Source: Lucifuga dentata (Eukaryota; Chordata; Actinopteri; Ophidiiformes; Bythitidae). From it: a DNA stretch of 64,000 nt. Below the pieces are notes generated by a model, which made no database searches, was not told the DNA's origin, and was given only the letters and a program-made list of their open reading frames with translations. The DNA lies in the NCBI GenBank assembly GCA_014773175.1, contig VXCM01000724.1, forward strand, positions 57,852-121,851, written 5' to 3'. The position numbers and the translations under genes are program-made. Below, piece after piece: positions 28,298-40,189 of this stretch. How positions within the stretch are numbered: position 1 is the stretch's first letter; each line of letters begins with the position of its first letter.

Positions 28298-28681
28298 GTA
28301 ATTAAACTCATCCGTGCGTAAAACTAAGTCTGTGCGTCACGGCAAAAGTAGCATTAAGTTTTATTATTACCTCAATGACACCCTGTTTTGGTCTTTATTG
28401 CACGTAGCAGTCGGGTGTTTGCATGGATGATGAAGACTGCGGAGGTGATGAATACTGCAACGACGCCCGAGGCGCCTGCCTGCCTTGCCGTAAGAACCGG
28501 AAACGATGCGCACGGGACTCCATGTGCTGCAATGGAAGCCGCTGCAGCAACGGTGAGTAGGAGCATCCCATCAAAATAATATTAAACTAAGAACTTATTA
28601 AGTGTTGGTTTACACATTTTAAAGCTGTAAAAGTCAAAGTTATGGTTAGTGACAGTATTTTTTTTTTTTTTTTNTTTTTTT

Positions 28682-28715
<34 letters not shown>

Positions 28716-29231
28716 CCAGGTGTCTGCCAGGCAAGTGACATAGATGGTACAGATGCAGTCATCACGACTGGCTGGCACACACACAACAACACCATGGAGC
28801 ATCACGCCAAGAGGCCGGCGGGTCCCCACGGTCGCCAGCCTCATTCTGTGAAAGGTGAGAATAATTTGCTGTTAAGAATCCGGAGGATAATAATCAGATT
28901 TTGTTAGATTCAAGTACCATCAGAAGAACTTTTCAGTAAGATCCCTCTCTCATCCCACTCCACAGGTCAGGAGGGGGATACATGCCTGAGATCTGCAGAC
29001 TGCTCTGAAGGTCTGTGCTGTGCCAGACACTTCTGGTCTCGCATCTGTAAGCCGGTGCTGACAGACGGACAGGTGTGCACGCGCCACCGCAGGAAAGGTA
29101 CGCACGGCCTGGAGCTCTTCCAACGCTGTGACTGTGGGGACGGCCTGGCCTGCCGACCGGAGAAAGGAGAGCGAGACCACAGTGTCAGCAGGACTGCAGC
29201 CCGGAACCTACATACCTGTCAGAGACGCTGA
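28079..29231 (+). CDS. dkk1: dkk1, Dickkopf-1 secreted Wnt antagonist, complete (4 exons)
   Basis: Exons 28079-28297, 28411-28552, 28720-28854 and 28966-29231 join in frame to 253 codons and TGA. Dickkopf-1 is secreted, binds LRP5/6 and Kremen and blocks canonical Wnt signalling; it is needed for head formation. A hydrophobic signal peptide covers about residues 1-25 ([16 protein letters not shown]). The family motif NSNAIKNLP follows at 31-39. The first cysteine-rich domain spans 77-123 with ten cysteines. A His-rich linker follows, then the second domain at 172-250, also with ten cysteines (colipase-like fold; [24 protein letters not shown]). Human DKK1 is 266 aa, so the length is normal. 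The start is the first ATG after the TATA box, with A at -3. The frame is open further upstream but without an ATG. Possible N-glycosylation sequons are NGS at 114 and NNT at 143. Introns are only 113, 167 and 111 bp. The a versus b ohnolog is unresolved. Confidence 0.96.
28411..28552 (+). CDS. dkk1: dkk1 exon 2: first cysteine-rich domain
   Basis: Encodes [40 protein letters not shown] and NGSRCSN. The donor is gtgagt. The acceptor is tandem (tagcag), so the exon may also begin at 28408 with one extra Gln. Confidence 0.95.
28660..28703. repeat. poly-T tract with N in dkk1 intron 2
   Basis: T homopolymer broken by one N at 28674, ending 16 bases before the exon 3 acceptor. It serves as an exaggerated polypyrimidine tract; its length is not reliable. 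Confidence 0.9.
28720..28854 (+). CDS. dkk1: dkk1 exon 3: linker between the two domains
   Basis: Acceptor tgtgtccag, donor gtgaga. It encodes [20 protein letters not shown], then a His/Arg/Pro-rich linker ending PHSVKG. The first Cys closes the N-terminal domain. Confidence 0.94.
28966..29231 (+). CDS. dkk1: dkk1 exon 4: second cysteine-rich domain and stop
   Basis: Acceptor actccacag. It encodes [20 protein letters not shown] and on to LHTCQRR, with TGA at 29229-29231. This is the LRP6/Kremen-binding colipase-like domain. Confidence 0.96.
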
Positions 29232-29242
29232 CACGCACACAT

Positions 29243-29291
<49 letters not shown>

Positions 29292-29841
29292 GCAATCGTA
29301 CAAATCAGTCACAGACACTGACAAACACTTTTCAGTCTCACATACACCAGAGATGCTGACACACACACATACGCCCAACACCTAAGACATTCTTTCCTGC
29401 CAAAGTCGCTGACACAAACACAGCACCCGGAAGGAGAGACCATTCCTGGGAAAAGCGATACACCCAGAGGGATTCAGCTGTGTGAGACGGACTGATCCAA
29501 TTCCCCATCAACAGATGAGGAGTCGGAAGTTAGGAAGTGACATTTCAGAGGGTCTTGGAAAGATTGATTCTTGTCATCAAAAATGGCAGAGCTGTTTTGT
29601 TTCTCTTTTTATGGAACTTAAAGCCTCAGTTATTGCAGTAAATTACTGTATTGTTAATATTTAGAGGTGGCACTTAATTGAAATATTGAATTCTGTCAAC
29701 ACCAGTATTATAAAGACATGGTGCTGCATGGTTTGTTTCCAGCATTGTAAATGTGTACACAATGTATTGTTATATACTATGTAAATTACTATATTTTTAA
29801 GTTACATGTAAAGAAAATGTGAATATATTTGTTTTATTAAA
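29232..29841 (+). other. dkk1: dkk1 3'UTR with ATTAAA poly(A) signal
   Basis: About 600 bases, AT-rich towards the end, with a (CA)n tract right after the stop. ATTAAA at 29836-29841, followed by a T-rich stretch at 29880, is the best polyadenylation signal. Confidence 0.7.
29239..29288. repeat. (CA)n microsatellite in dkk1 3'UTR
   Basis: About 24 CA units starting a few bases after the stop codon. Confidence 0.95.
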
Positions 29842-30872
29842 CATCAAGTCTGATAATCTTACATCACCATCCTGCTCCTCTTTTTTTGGGCAATCAGTTT
29901 ATTGTCAAGACACATCTACTGGAAAATGGAGTGAGTTGAGTGCGGTTTCACTAAAGATGAGCAGATTTTAAATTCTCTTGGTTTGACAATTAAATACATA
30001 TATTCATTCAAATGGAGATATGGGTGTGAAATATTTCCGGCATTCTAAAACAACAACCATCCACTTTTGGAGGTCAGGAGTTATTTGGATGTTAACTTGG
30101 TGGTATTTAACTCTCGGTCAAGTCGTCTCAAATCAGAGATTGAGAGCCTGTTTTAAATATTTGGCCCAGATATGCTGCTCACACCTATTACACACAATTG
30201 GTGAGGTATTTACATGCATACAAAAAACACAAAACCATCTTGAGCCATAACTGGATCCTCATACCATCCTGCATGGGCTCATGGCAGAGCTGGATGGTCC
30301 ATCAGGGCGATGTCATCAGAGGAACTTTAAAGACAGGACAGGATGCTGCCATATCAAATGATAACTGCAAAGGGTAATAACAAAGTATGTGTGTCCTGCT
30401 GAGCATTTGCCACCTAACCCTTTGGTGTTGCTGGCTAGTTTCTAATTATAACCTCCCTGCCTTCATGTGCAGCAGAGCAGATAGCTAGCTATCCAAGCTA
30501 AAGCCTCTAATTACTTCATCTTACTCAATCTACACAAGGACTCATGAAATGAGGCGCACCGCAGCACTTTTGAGTTTTTGTGATGCAACGCAAAAAGATC
30601 TTCGGTCCCAATCTCCAATTGCACGACGCACCACATTTCCTGCGTGTTGTGCAATGGATGTGCTCTAAAGTGAAGGCTATATATGAATCCACCCAAATAC
30701 ACCTTGGTGCCTGTAATTAGAGCTGTTTAGATTAAAAGATGGAGAGGAAATTACTGTACTTTCTGCTTGATTCTCGTGTCAGATCAAAAGGAGTAAAAGA
30801 AACTCTTGATATCTGACTGAGCCGGATAACCTCATCTGTTTGTATCCAGGGAGAGTATTTTGAAGTTTCCAT

Positions 30873-31075
30873 GATGGAAGGTAACTATGTGCATTTACTC
30901 AAGTACTGCATGGAAGTACAATTACATGAACAAGTACTTGTTTGTTCATTTTATGCTATGCCTACTTCTACTCCACTATTTTTCAAATGGAATATCCCCT
31001 TTTACTCCAGTGCATTAAATTCAGCAAAGATTAACCAATGAGATGTTGCTTTTGTCAGATAAAAACCTTGTATCT
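30873..31075 (+). mobile_element. hAT-type non-autonomous fragment
   Basis: Shows the fish hAT signature: GGAAGGTAAC, CATTTACTCAAGTACTG, then CTTCTACTCCACTA and a decayed body. The right end is missing. Confidence 0.65.
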
Positions 31076-31658
31076 CAGCCTTGTTTTTGGCTCTGTATTT
31101 TAGATGTTATGTGAAGAGTTTTAGAAAGAAATGGACATGTGATCCTTCATTTAATCTCAAAGCAAGGAAATCCCAAAAGACTGAGCACGCATTTTCAATT
31201 TTTAAGATAACAGATTAAAAAACAAACAAAAAAAACCCTTAGATTCGTAATTTGTAATGCATCAATAATTTATCACTCTGACAGAAAGCATTCGCTCTTA
31301 TTTCTATTTATAATGAAGCAGAATTTTGAACACAGGAGATTGACTCAGCATGAAGTTTTTCCCATTGTGGTGCTAGTTTTACATAAGGATTTCAACCAAG
31401 ATGCAGTGAGGTTTACCCTGACTGAGGACAGCTGCATTGACAAAGTGGCAGACAGAAACTCCATTCAAACCGTTTACTGTTGTTCATTCTGCAACGTAAT
31501 TAAGAGTAATGGCAGCATTGTCAGCAGTACAATATACCACGCGGCCTCAGCCAAGCCATGTTTGTGGGGGTCCTGGAATCTGTGTGTGTGAGTGTGTGTG
31601 CCTATCATCATTACACCAACCACAGACTAACACAGGCCACAGGCATGTGCCCTAACTG

Positions 31659-31662
<4 letters not shown>

Positions 31663-31708
<46 letters not shown>
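31663..31708. repeat. (GT)n microsatellite
   Basis: About 23 GT units downstream of dkk1. Confidence 0.95.
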
Positions 31709-31710
<2 letters not shown>

Positions 31711-33558
31711 ATGCAGTTAGTGGACTCCAGAAAAACAGCAGTAACAACAACTGCAAAATTGAGGACAACAGCTCAGAAACAAAAACGTGCACACACCCAC
31801 ATACAGTCACTTATCCACATGCCCATTCCTGCACACACAGCTAATACACACAAACACATACACGCATGTCGACACATGTACTCATATATTCACACACCCT
31901 TAAACTGGTGAATCTTTGGGTTTGGGATGTGAGAGTTTAGAATAATAGTGCACGCACCCACGCCATGGCATCCTAACCAACAACACTTAGTGTTGTCATA
32001 CCACAGGAGTGAATCAGCATTTCCACTGACATGCATTTTCATGCTACTGTACTGCGCAGGCTATATTATTTGGAGGCTGGAAACTGGAAACATTTAACTA
32101 GAGGAGACATTGTTTATCTTATAACAGCGCACGTGTGCTAGGACTCATGTAAATAATAATTAGCCTTTTAGTTTTCCTTCAGCTATGCATATTTGGACAT
32201 AATCGTTATCATTTAATAGGCAATAAACACAATGAGTTTGTTGTCAGAGCCACATTAAAATGCTGCTATCTCATTTCAAGATCTAAGAGTTAGAAGAAAA
32301 AAAAGCATTTTCTTTGCTTGAGTGCTTGCTTTAACAGTCCTTGACAGACACCTCTGAGTAAACAAACTGCTGAGTGAGCCATCAGAGATAAGAGGAATGA
32401 AATGAGTGGCAATGCATGGTATTTTGTCACATGAAAGAGATTGCATATTTGTGGAATGAGGATTCAAATCAAAACCAACCTCTTATGTAAACATTATTTC
32501 ACGGGGAGGTGACAAACTCCTGGCATCTGGCACCGAGCACTTTACAGAAAACAAGCACAATGCACACTATTCATCATTGATCTGTCTGATTGAGCAATAA
32601 GGGGAAATCTCCTGGTTTCTGGGAAGTACTAATTAAACAAAGGACAACTCATTCAGCGCAAAGCTTTGAGTGTATGAATGCAGATACAGAACAGGAACTC
32701 TCCATTGACTCAACCACTAATGTCAGCAAACAAGGATGTTCACAGAGCAATGCAATGACGCACTTTGTACTTTATTTGGGTATCATATTACATTCCATAT
32801 TGTTAACAGTACAGTAGATCCCATTCACCTGCTATTGATGTATCTGCCAATATGGCAACAAAAACAGCATTATCAAGATGTCATTTGTTTGCATATCAAA
32901 TGTGAAGGTCACGATTGGAAGAGTTTTCTAAATTTAAGTTTCATTTTCTAGTACATCAGTCTGTCTAATGTGTGAGAACAGCAATATTATAAGTTCACTG
33001 TGTGAGATGGGTGTAATAGCCTGTGCAGAATCACGTGATACATGTTATGTTCGATGAATGTCTGGTGAATCGTAGCGCTAACAAAGCCGAAATGCATCCT
33101 CAACTTGTCCTTCATCCACATCAGTTTACAGCCGTAGGTCGATTTTCATACATTTCTGACACTGTTGATAATTTTGCCTCAAGTTGTCTTTGAGCGCTAA
33201 ATTAGCTGTTCATGGACGTGCTCATAGTGCGACGTAAAACCACCATTTTGGATTGACAACCAAAGACTTCATCATGGTTCTCTCCAGGGATGGAAAGTAA
33301 CAAATTACATTTACCCTCGTCACTGTAATGTTACTGTAACAAAGTTGTTTTTTTCTGTAATTGTACTATTTTGAGTAACTTTTTAAAAAAAGTAGTTTTA
33401 CTGTTACTTTAGTAATTTTAATTACAAGTATTGTGCTTTGGTTCATTTTAATTGACATCCGTTACAGAGTAAAAAAAAAAAAAAAAAAAAAAAAAATTCA
33501 TAGACCTAAAAATGCAGAGTAGCTGCAATAAAATAAAGCCATAGACACGATGCTAAAG

Positions 33559-33729
33559 ATGGAGAGAAGGAGCTCAGAGGACCAGAAAACTGACAAATTA
33601 GAAGAAAACAATCCCTGGCCACATTTAAGCGACCAGTTTTGCTTTATAAAAAAAAATAGCACACAGCTACAGCATGCAATGCAACTTTGCTTGCTGAAAA
33701 ACTTGGAGTTAGCAGCTAGCAGAACTTAG
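33559..33729 (+). pseudogene. decayed BED-type zinc finger of hAT transposase
   Basis: From the ATG at 33559 a 56-codon frame reaches TAG at 33727. It includes NNPWPHLSDQFCFIKKN and then MQLCLLKNLELAA. The WP, F, C-x-x-C-like and KN-E spacing match the BED finger of hAT (ZBED-like) transposases. The expected SNL-H-x-x-H segment follows in another frame (ASNLHVEV, near 33730-33757), so there is a frameshift. One Cys of the pair is lost (LCLLK). Non-functional. Confidence 0.65.
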
Positions 33730-34113
33730 CATCAAACCTGCATGTGGAGGTAATTAGCTAACTTTATCCTGTTAATTATTTATACTAGTCACTAGCTTTA
33801 CCGACATCTACATCCAAACTAACGTGCTTTCACTTGTTTCTGGGTTGCAGTTTTGCTAGCCACTGAAAAATGCACACGTTAATGTTGATAGCTATTGAGC
33901 TAATTGACCTTAGCATGTGTAGGATGGGCGGTTTCAGTGTGGAATTTTTTTGTTAAATGTTTGTCTCATTAGTCAAATATATAATGATTACATTGACTGC
34001 AATTCTTTATTCTTCCAAAGTGTAGAGTAATATCAATTAATATTAGAATGCTCCACAGGATAACATGTTTCAAAAATGTAACAAAGTCAATGTTAAGTCT
34101 TTATGCAGAGAAC

Positions 34114-34246
34114 ATTGCAGCAAAATTGTTTAAAATGTATGTATTTTTGCATTTTTTGGTAACAATGTAACTCAGTACTNATTGCAGCAAAATTGTTTAA
34201 AATGTATGTATTTTTGCATTTTTTGGTAACAATGTAACTCAGTACT
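34114..34246. other. assembly duplication around N34180
   Basis: 34114-34179 and 34181-34246 are identical 66-mers separated by a single N. Confidence 0.95.
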
Positions 34247-34354
34247 CAGAGTACATTTGAAACAAAATACTTTTTTAAACTTTTATTTAAGTAAATTTTT
34301 ACATAAGTATTTTTACTTTTTACTTGAGTAAAATTTCATTAAAGTAACAGCACT

Positions 34355-34540
34355 GGGAGCATATCTATGTTCTAGGCTGCAATGTTCCCAAGGTCCTATG
34401 TTCCTCAATTCAATATTCTGTGAACACACATTGTGTTTTAACCCTAACCCTAACCCTAACCCTAACCCATTATGTGCTTTATTTTGCTATATAGAGCTGG
34501 GGAACATAGGACCCTGGGAACATAGGAATGACCTTATAGC
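34355..34540. mobile_element. nested hairpin-like element with telomeric core
   Basis: Inverted arms (left GTTCCCAAGGTCCTATGTTCC, right GGGAACATAGGACCCTGGGAAC in part) surround a perfect (TAACCC)5. It interrupts the right end of the hAT relic, whose sequence resumes at about 34546. Confidence 0.7.
34439..34468 (+). repeat. perfect interstitial telomeric repeat (TAACCC)5
   Basis: Five exact telomeric hexamers at the tip of the inverted arms of the nested element. Confidence 0.95.
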
Positions 34541-34592
34541 GCTTTTACTTGAATAAAAATATTTCATTACTCTTTCCACCCCTGATTCTCTC

Positions 34593-35753
34593 ACTTTCAT
34601 CTGTGACAGCCCATAATCACACAATCTGCAGGAATATTTATTCTCAAAATAATTTCCAAGCTCAAACTGAAAATAAGACTGAATTATCCCAAAGCAACAG
34701 ATGCCATGTGTTCAAAAATGACACACTTTCACGTAGATTTAATTAAAATTATAAACACGGTGCTTCTGAGACATTTCCACTTAATCAGATGGTTTACGTC
34801 TCTCCATGTGGCAACCACAAGGCCCAGCCCGTGTCTCACTGCTAGCCCCGGGACGGCGCTATGATGCAGGGTTAACACTCTAGGGGAGGCCCATGGATGA
34901 CTGGTTTGATCCATCCTGGTGTTCCTTCCATCTGTGGCTGACACTGTGGTCTCAGGTCCCACTTTGATGATGTCATGCCATATTTGAGTCTCGTGTTAAC
35001 CACACGAAGGAAACTTAGCTGCTAGGACATTAGCTGTAAGAACCCATGTTTGGGTGGTGGGGGGTTGTGTTGTGTTGTGTGTTGGTTTTAGAGGCGAAAC
35101 AAGTGGTTGTATCATGTTGCATAAGATGCCTGTTACGGTAATATTACATGAAAGCTAAAGTAAAGAGATACCCGACCACAATACCATGTGTTTCACCACG
35201 CTCTGTTGACTTCTGGACCCATGTACATATTTCTTTTCACTTTGCTCCATGACCTCAACACATCTGTAAGCAAAGCGAGCGGTGCAGAACTAAAAGGCTT
35301 TGTAGGCACTTTAGTTTATCCTCCACCTGTATCCTTCAGGTGGTTCTTTCCAATTCCCACGTGCACATGTGCTTTCACAGCTGGGACCCATTCAGAGCAA
35401 ACAAACAATCTGCCCTTTGTTTATACAAATAATATTCCAATATGCAATGTCTGCCTGTTCTGCCAGACGAGCAGGGAATGAACAGATGCACTGGGGGGGG
35501 GNGCAGAATTACAGCTGGGGATAAAAATGCCTACTCTTCATTATGGTTGGTCAGAAGCTTGCTGCTGGCGGCCGGGGCTGGGGCTAGGACAAGAGCCAGG
35601 GCCAGAGCTGGCTCAGCTCCTGGCTGCTATGTAAAGTCTGCCTCAGCCACAACCACATTGCGCAAAAGCTGCTTCACACATATAATTTACTCATTATTCA
35701 CAAAGTTTTCGAAGAAGTAAAAAAAAAAGAAAGAAAAAAAATTATATATATAC

Positions 35754-35784
<31 letters not shown>

Positions 35785-38700
35785 TATGTAGAATGAGAAA
35801 CTTAGTGGAAAACTAACACTAAGAGAGAAGTTACAATTCAGTAAAAACAAATTTACCCAGTTATATAATAGCAAAAGATAACACACTTATGAAGTCACGG
35901 TCAATTACTACAGCTAATTGAATAGAAGTGACCACAGAAACATAATACTTTACAAAAATACCTTACAGTATGGTGGAGAGACATTTTAGCCATTGATTGG
36001 CAAACCCCAGTATAAATGCATGCCATCAGTGAGCATTGCTGGTGACCATGCCTAATCCACTATGCTGACAGCAGACAGAGTACTGCTTTTTATGAGGGGC
36101 AGGAAATGTGTGTCTCGGAGCACTCTGTTCATCTCATGAAACATCCTCAGCAGGAGATCAGTCTGTCTTGCTGGATCCTGTCCAGTCCAGACCGGACAGC
36201 ATCTCTAAAAGGCTGCTCTTGAGCAGAAGCATTAATGTAGTGTAAAGTCGTACTGTTATTTAGCCCCGAAGGGACTCTTAAGTGGCATTTTTTTCTGTAG
36301 TGTCATTCCAGAATCCCAGCAACATCAATACTTACATCAAGCATTTTTTTTTTTTTTTTTTTTNTTTTTTTTTTTTTTTTTTGAGTGACTTCCAGTGGTC
36401 CAATCTTTCCCTTCTCCTTAGTTTTGTATCCTGTTAGCACCACCATTGTGAAACTGAACTAGTTCTTTCAAAATGCTAAAGCTAAAGCTAGCTCTCTGTG
36501 CCATAGACCATAGTGGATTTGACCTTTCAGAGCAAAATTCCTCAGCAGTTTTTGCAAAACATGAGAGGTTGCCACAGTTAGATCAAGTTCTGGATGACAG
36601 TAAGTATACAAATATTAAATTTGTTTCTTAACTGACAAAGCATCATGACTAATTGTGGGTGTTGGATTTACAATTCTTGTCTCTGGGGTCATGGAATTGT
36701 ATGTCAGAAACAACGGCATGTGGAGTCCCTTTGAGGATAAACTTTGCTAAATCCAGAAGCACCCTTTTTACACAATGCCAGAGTAAAGGCCTCAGCAGCT
36801 TATCCATTGTCCCGTTAACAGTCATCAGGCCTTAATCAGGACTACTTGACCCCTTTACTCCTCCTTTGCTAAACACCCCTACTCCTCCTTTGCCACTTGC
36901 CACCTTCTTTCATACCCCTCCCTGTCCCCCGGTCTTCTCCTTCATCACTCAAACTCTTTAATGTTTCCACTTGTTTTTTTCCTTAAACAGACAGTCTTTA
37001 ACCCAACAAAAGGAAAAAAAGGCCAATGCACAATCTCATTTGTGTAAGGACTTAGCAAAGGTGGAGTCTGGGTAACAGAATGAAAAGGGGGGTGCCAGGG
37101 CTTTGATCTCTCTGGGGGGCAAATGGGTTGGATTGTCTTGCCCCTGCTGGTGGGGCTAAGCTGGGGACAGTGTGAGTCCCGGGGGGTCATATCAAAGGTA
37201 GTTATCTTCAGAGTCCTGTCCGCAGCACATTAGTACGCTATCTAAATGTTGATTTGTTCACACCAACATCTGAGGAGCCCTAAATGAGCCGACAACAGGA
37301 AACACCCAGTGAATGTAAATGAGCAAAGTGGTCAAGTTCACCTCTCGCTGCAGACATGTGCGGAGGAATAATTGGACAAACACTTTACTGAATGCTGATT
37401 TCCACTCATGGAACTGGATATTAAGAGTGTGTCATGCTTATTGTTAAGGTTTAGGGTAAAGGAATGATTGGGAACACCCTATAGCCACAGCTGACAGCCA
37501 CATTGAGGTTGCTGACTGTGTGTGTTCCTCCGTTGTGGATGGGAAACATCATATTACTGTCACTCTCTCAGCTGACATGAAGCGAAAGGTATAAATCACA
37601 CACACTCCAGCATCAACTGTCAGACAAAGAATGAAGTTTATCGTGCGTGGCATCTTTCCCTTAATTTCCTCATGTGTGTACAGTGAAAGAATCCATTCAC
37701 AAATAGCCCTACTGGTACTTACCACAATCTGCAAAAGCATCTGTTTGGAGAGAACCATGGCAGCATTTAACAGCATCCTCAAGCCACACGACTTACATTA
37801 GAGACATGAATAGGTGAAGGAAACAGAAAGAGTCCTGGGAAACAAAGGAACAATTCAAAAGTTGCATAACAATTCTGCTGAAGTAATGATTAATCCAAAT
37901 TGAATCATGATGTGAATGCCAAAAGCTCTCAACACTCAGTACCAGGGCCATGACAAAGAATATGTCCATTTGGATTGTTTTTAAGACTTCTAGGCTTGTT
38001 AAAGCAAATTCTCAGCAATCCTTGCCTGGTGTCACTGTATGCCATTCTCTGTGTGTGTGCAAAGCCCAAATGTGGGATTGCAAATAAGCATCTCTATTTT
38101 TAGGGACTTCAAGACCAGTAGCACCCGTCTGGGTCATTCCGTATCATTAGAAACAGCTCCAAAGATGAACAAATTCTCCTGGCACTCAAACATAATTCTG
38201 GTCTTTAAGCCTATAGTAGCATGAATCAAAGCCAAGCCTAAAACCTCCTTCCATCACTGCTGTTATTTTTGAATCTCTACTGAAATTTGGGTTGACACGT
38301 TGATTGAAAATGCCCGCTGCTTTGGTTATCTTGTGCATCAAATGTCTAACTCAGCACATTCCCGAGGGGCTTGAATCAAACTCAGAACCCTCAGTCTACC
38401 TCTGTCCTACTGAAATGTACATTTCAGCCATTCTCCATACTCAGCCATTAACCAAGCCTACTGCATTCAGGCTGTCCTCGCCTGTTGGTAAATATTTGCT
38501 TGACAGAAACTGCATTCCAAATTGGCACTCTGACTTCTCCTTTGCGTAATAGTTGTTCTGAGGGCATCTATTGTCTCATTTAAACTGACCACATAGTATA
38601 TTTTGGTGATGTCGACACGGGTTGGCTTCTCTACAACACTAATTAGCATTCCTTCCAGATAAAACAACGGTCATTTGAATAAGACTGAGCTAAGCTTGCA

Positions 38701-38819
38701 GGAAGTGATCTAAAGAGCTGATAGGAACCTGTGATTAGCAAGCAACTGACTCCAGTCCTCCATGCATAATGTTTTAATTCAACATCACCCCCATCACCCC
38801 GGTTTGTCCCATCACTAAT
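34593..38819. other. intergenic DNA, no gene seen
   Basis: Contains Ns at 35502 and 36364 in homopolymers, an AT-rich TATATG block near 35741-35790 and otherwise unique sequence. No recognisable exon. Confidence 0.5.
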
Positions 38820-39340
38820 CTTGTCTTAAGTTATCTTCAAACTACCGCTTTGTCCTGCGGCTATAGGCCTTATCATTTATTGATTATGTCTCTTAGATTA
38901 AAGGGGCTGCTTTCATTTCCACAAGAATGCGTCTCTCTTTTTGTGTCCATATGGAAACATTTGCTGGACAGATGGGTTATTTTCCCCTTCAGTCAGAGTC
39001 CCACCGGTCAGAAAGGGATTCACAAGGACTCGGTAAGTAATGGTGCTGTTGATATCCAATTGCTGCTCACTTTGAAGCAGCAGCTTTTGTGTTATCCGCA
39101 TTTGCCCAATAAAGCAATGACTGCAAGAAAAATACCAGAATAAAAACATGGGAAAATAATAACAGCATGGTTTTGACAGTGATACAGTGAAGCTACGCCA
39201 TTTTTACAACAAGTCATTTTAATTCCTCTCGACAATTCTGGGCTGTCAAATGGCTGCATAATAATCTCCAAAAAACCCCTCAAGCCTCCCAGACTTAATT
39301 CCATGTGCTGAGAAGCCGAATTGCCTGAATGTGGGTTACA
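38820..39340. promoter_or_regulatory. candidate conserved non-coding element
   Basis: Repeat-free, balanced composition, stop-rich in all frames, with many short transcription-factor-like cores (ATTGATTATG, CTTTGAAGCAGC, CCAATAAAGC). Called from texture only; conservation cannot be tested here. Confidence 0.25.
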
Positions 39341-39784
39341 CACAAATGACGGACATTTTGTCTTGGGGTAATTACTAATATGCCACTGTTGTTGCCCAGG
39401 CTGCCTGTCTCTGGGTTTTGGTTTAAATGTCGGTTTTACTCTCCCTGGGCTGTGTGGTTTGCAACAGCTTAATCACAAAGCCACAAGCATCTCAGCCATT
39501 TTGATAGGAGCCAAACAGGGAAGGCTTCATATGTAATAGTGTTTTTGCTTGTCCTGCATATAGCAGCTGTTTCTGCAGAGTCAGCGAGTGAAACGATAAC
39601 AAAATTGAAATAGTTCACGTTGACAAATTGAAAAAGTGCAAATAAAATTAAATAATAGTTGGTTGTAGATTGTAATGTTATTGTAAATGTAATACACAAG
39701 AACTGAAGTTTTAACTTGATAGTTAGCTGGTAGCTGGAATGAATTATTGTTGCCACTCACAAAACAAAAAAGCTTAGTCAGCTC

Positions 39785-40110
39785 TTACATGTATGTTAAA
39801 ACTTTTATTCTTATCTGATTATAAGGCAAACAGTCATTTTTCCATAATCAGATTAAAGATGGCATAAAGCTACCTTGGTGTCCTCAAAGTAACAGACCTA
39901 GATTGTGCGATTTTAAGTCGATTTATGGTCCATCGCCTTACAATCAGCATAAACATTCTGCCCACATATTTCCTCACATTGTGTACGTCCTCTTATAAAC
40001 TGATTAAGCAATGTGTCCAGCAATGGACAAAATCCTATTAATTTCATCCATGTATATAGTTTACTCCACGTTTTTGCTTTAATCAGTACAGACAAAAGTC
40101 TGAGTAGATT
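39785..40110. mobile_element. MITE family 2, copy (decayed)
   Basis: Shares ATTTCCTCACATTGTGTAC, GTACAGACAAA and AACAGACCTAGATTGTGCGA-like segments with the copies at 40190 and 56104. Confidence 0.55.
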
Positions 40111-40189
40111 TTTTAACCCACAAAATAAATAAATAAATATTTATAAATAAATAAATACTGCAAAATTATTATTTCTCAGCATCTCAGCT

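Larger units (their letters stand above)
29842..33284. other. intergenic DNA downstream of dkk1, no gene seen
   Basis: No exon-like conserved frame. It holds the hAT fragment at 30873, a (GT)n tract at 31663 and otherwise unique AT-rich sequence. Confidence 0.55.
33285..34584 (+). mobile_element. hAT transposon relic with 8-bp target duplication
   Basis: Starts CAGGGATGGAAAGTAAC and ends CTCTTTCCACCCCTG, an inverted pair. The flanks gttctctc (33277-33284) and attctctc (34585-34592) match at 7 of 8 bases, as expected for hAT. Inside are a decayed BED finger (33559-33760), a 66-bp duplication around an N (34180), and a nested element at 34355-34540. Confidence 0.85.

Noticed and set aside
34439..34468. 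Chromosome end
   Set aside because: Only five units, flanked by unique sequence on both sides. It is an interstitial array.
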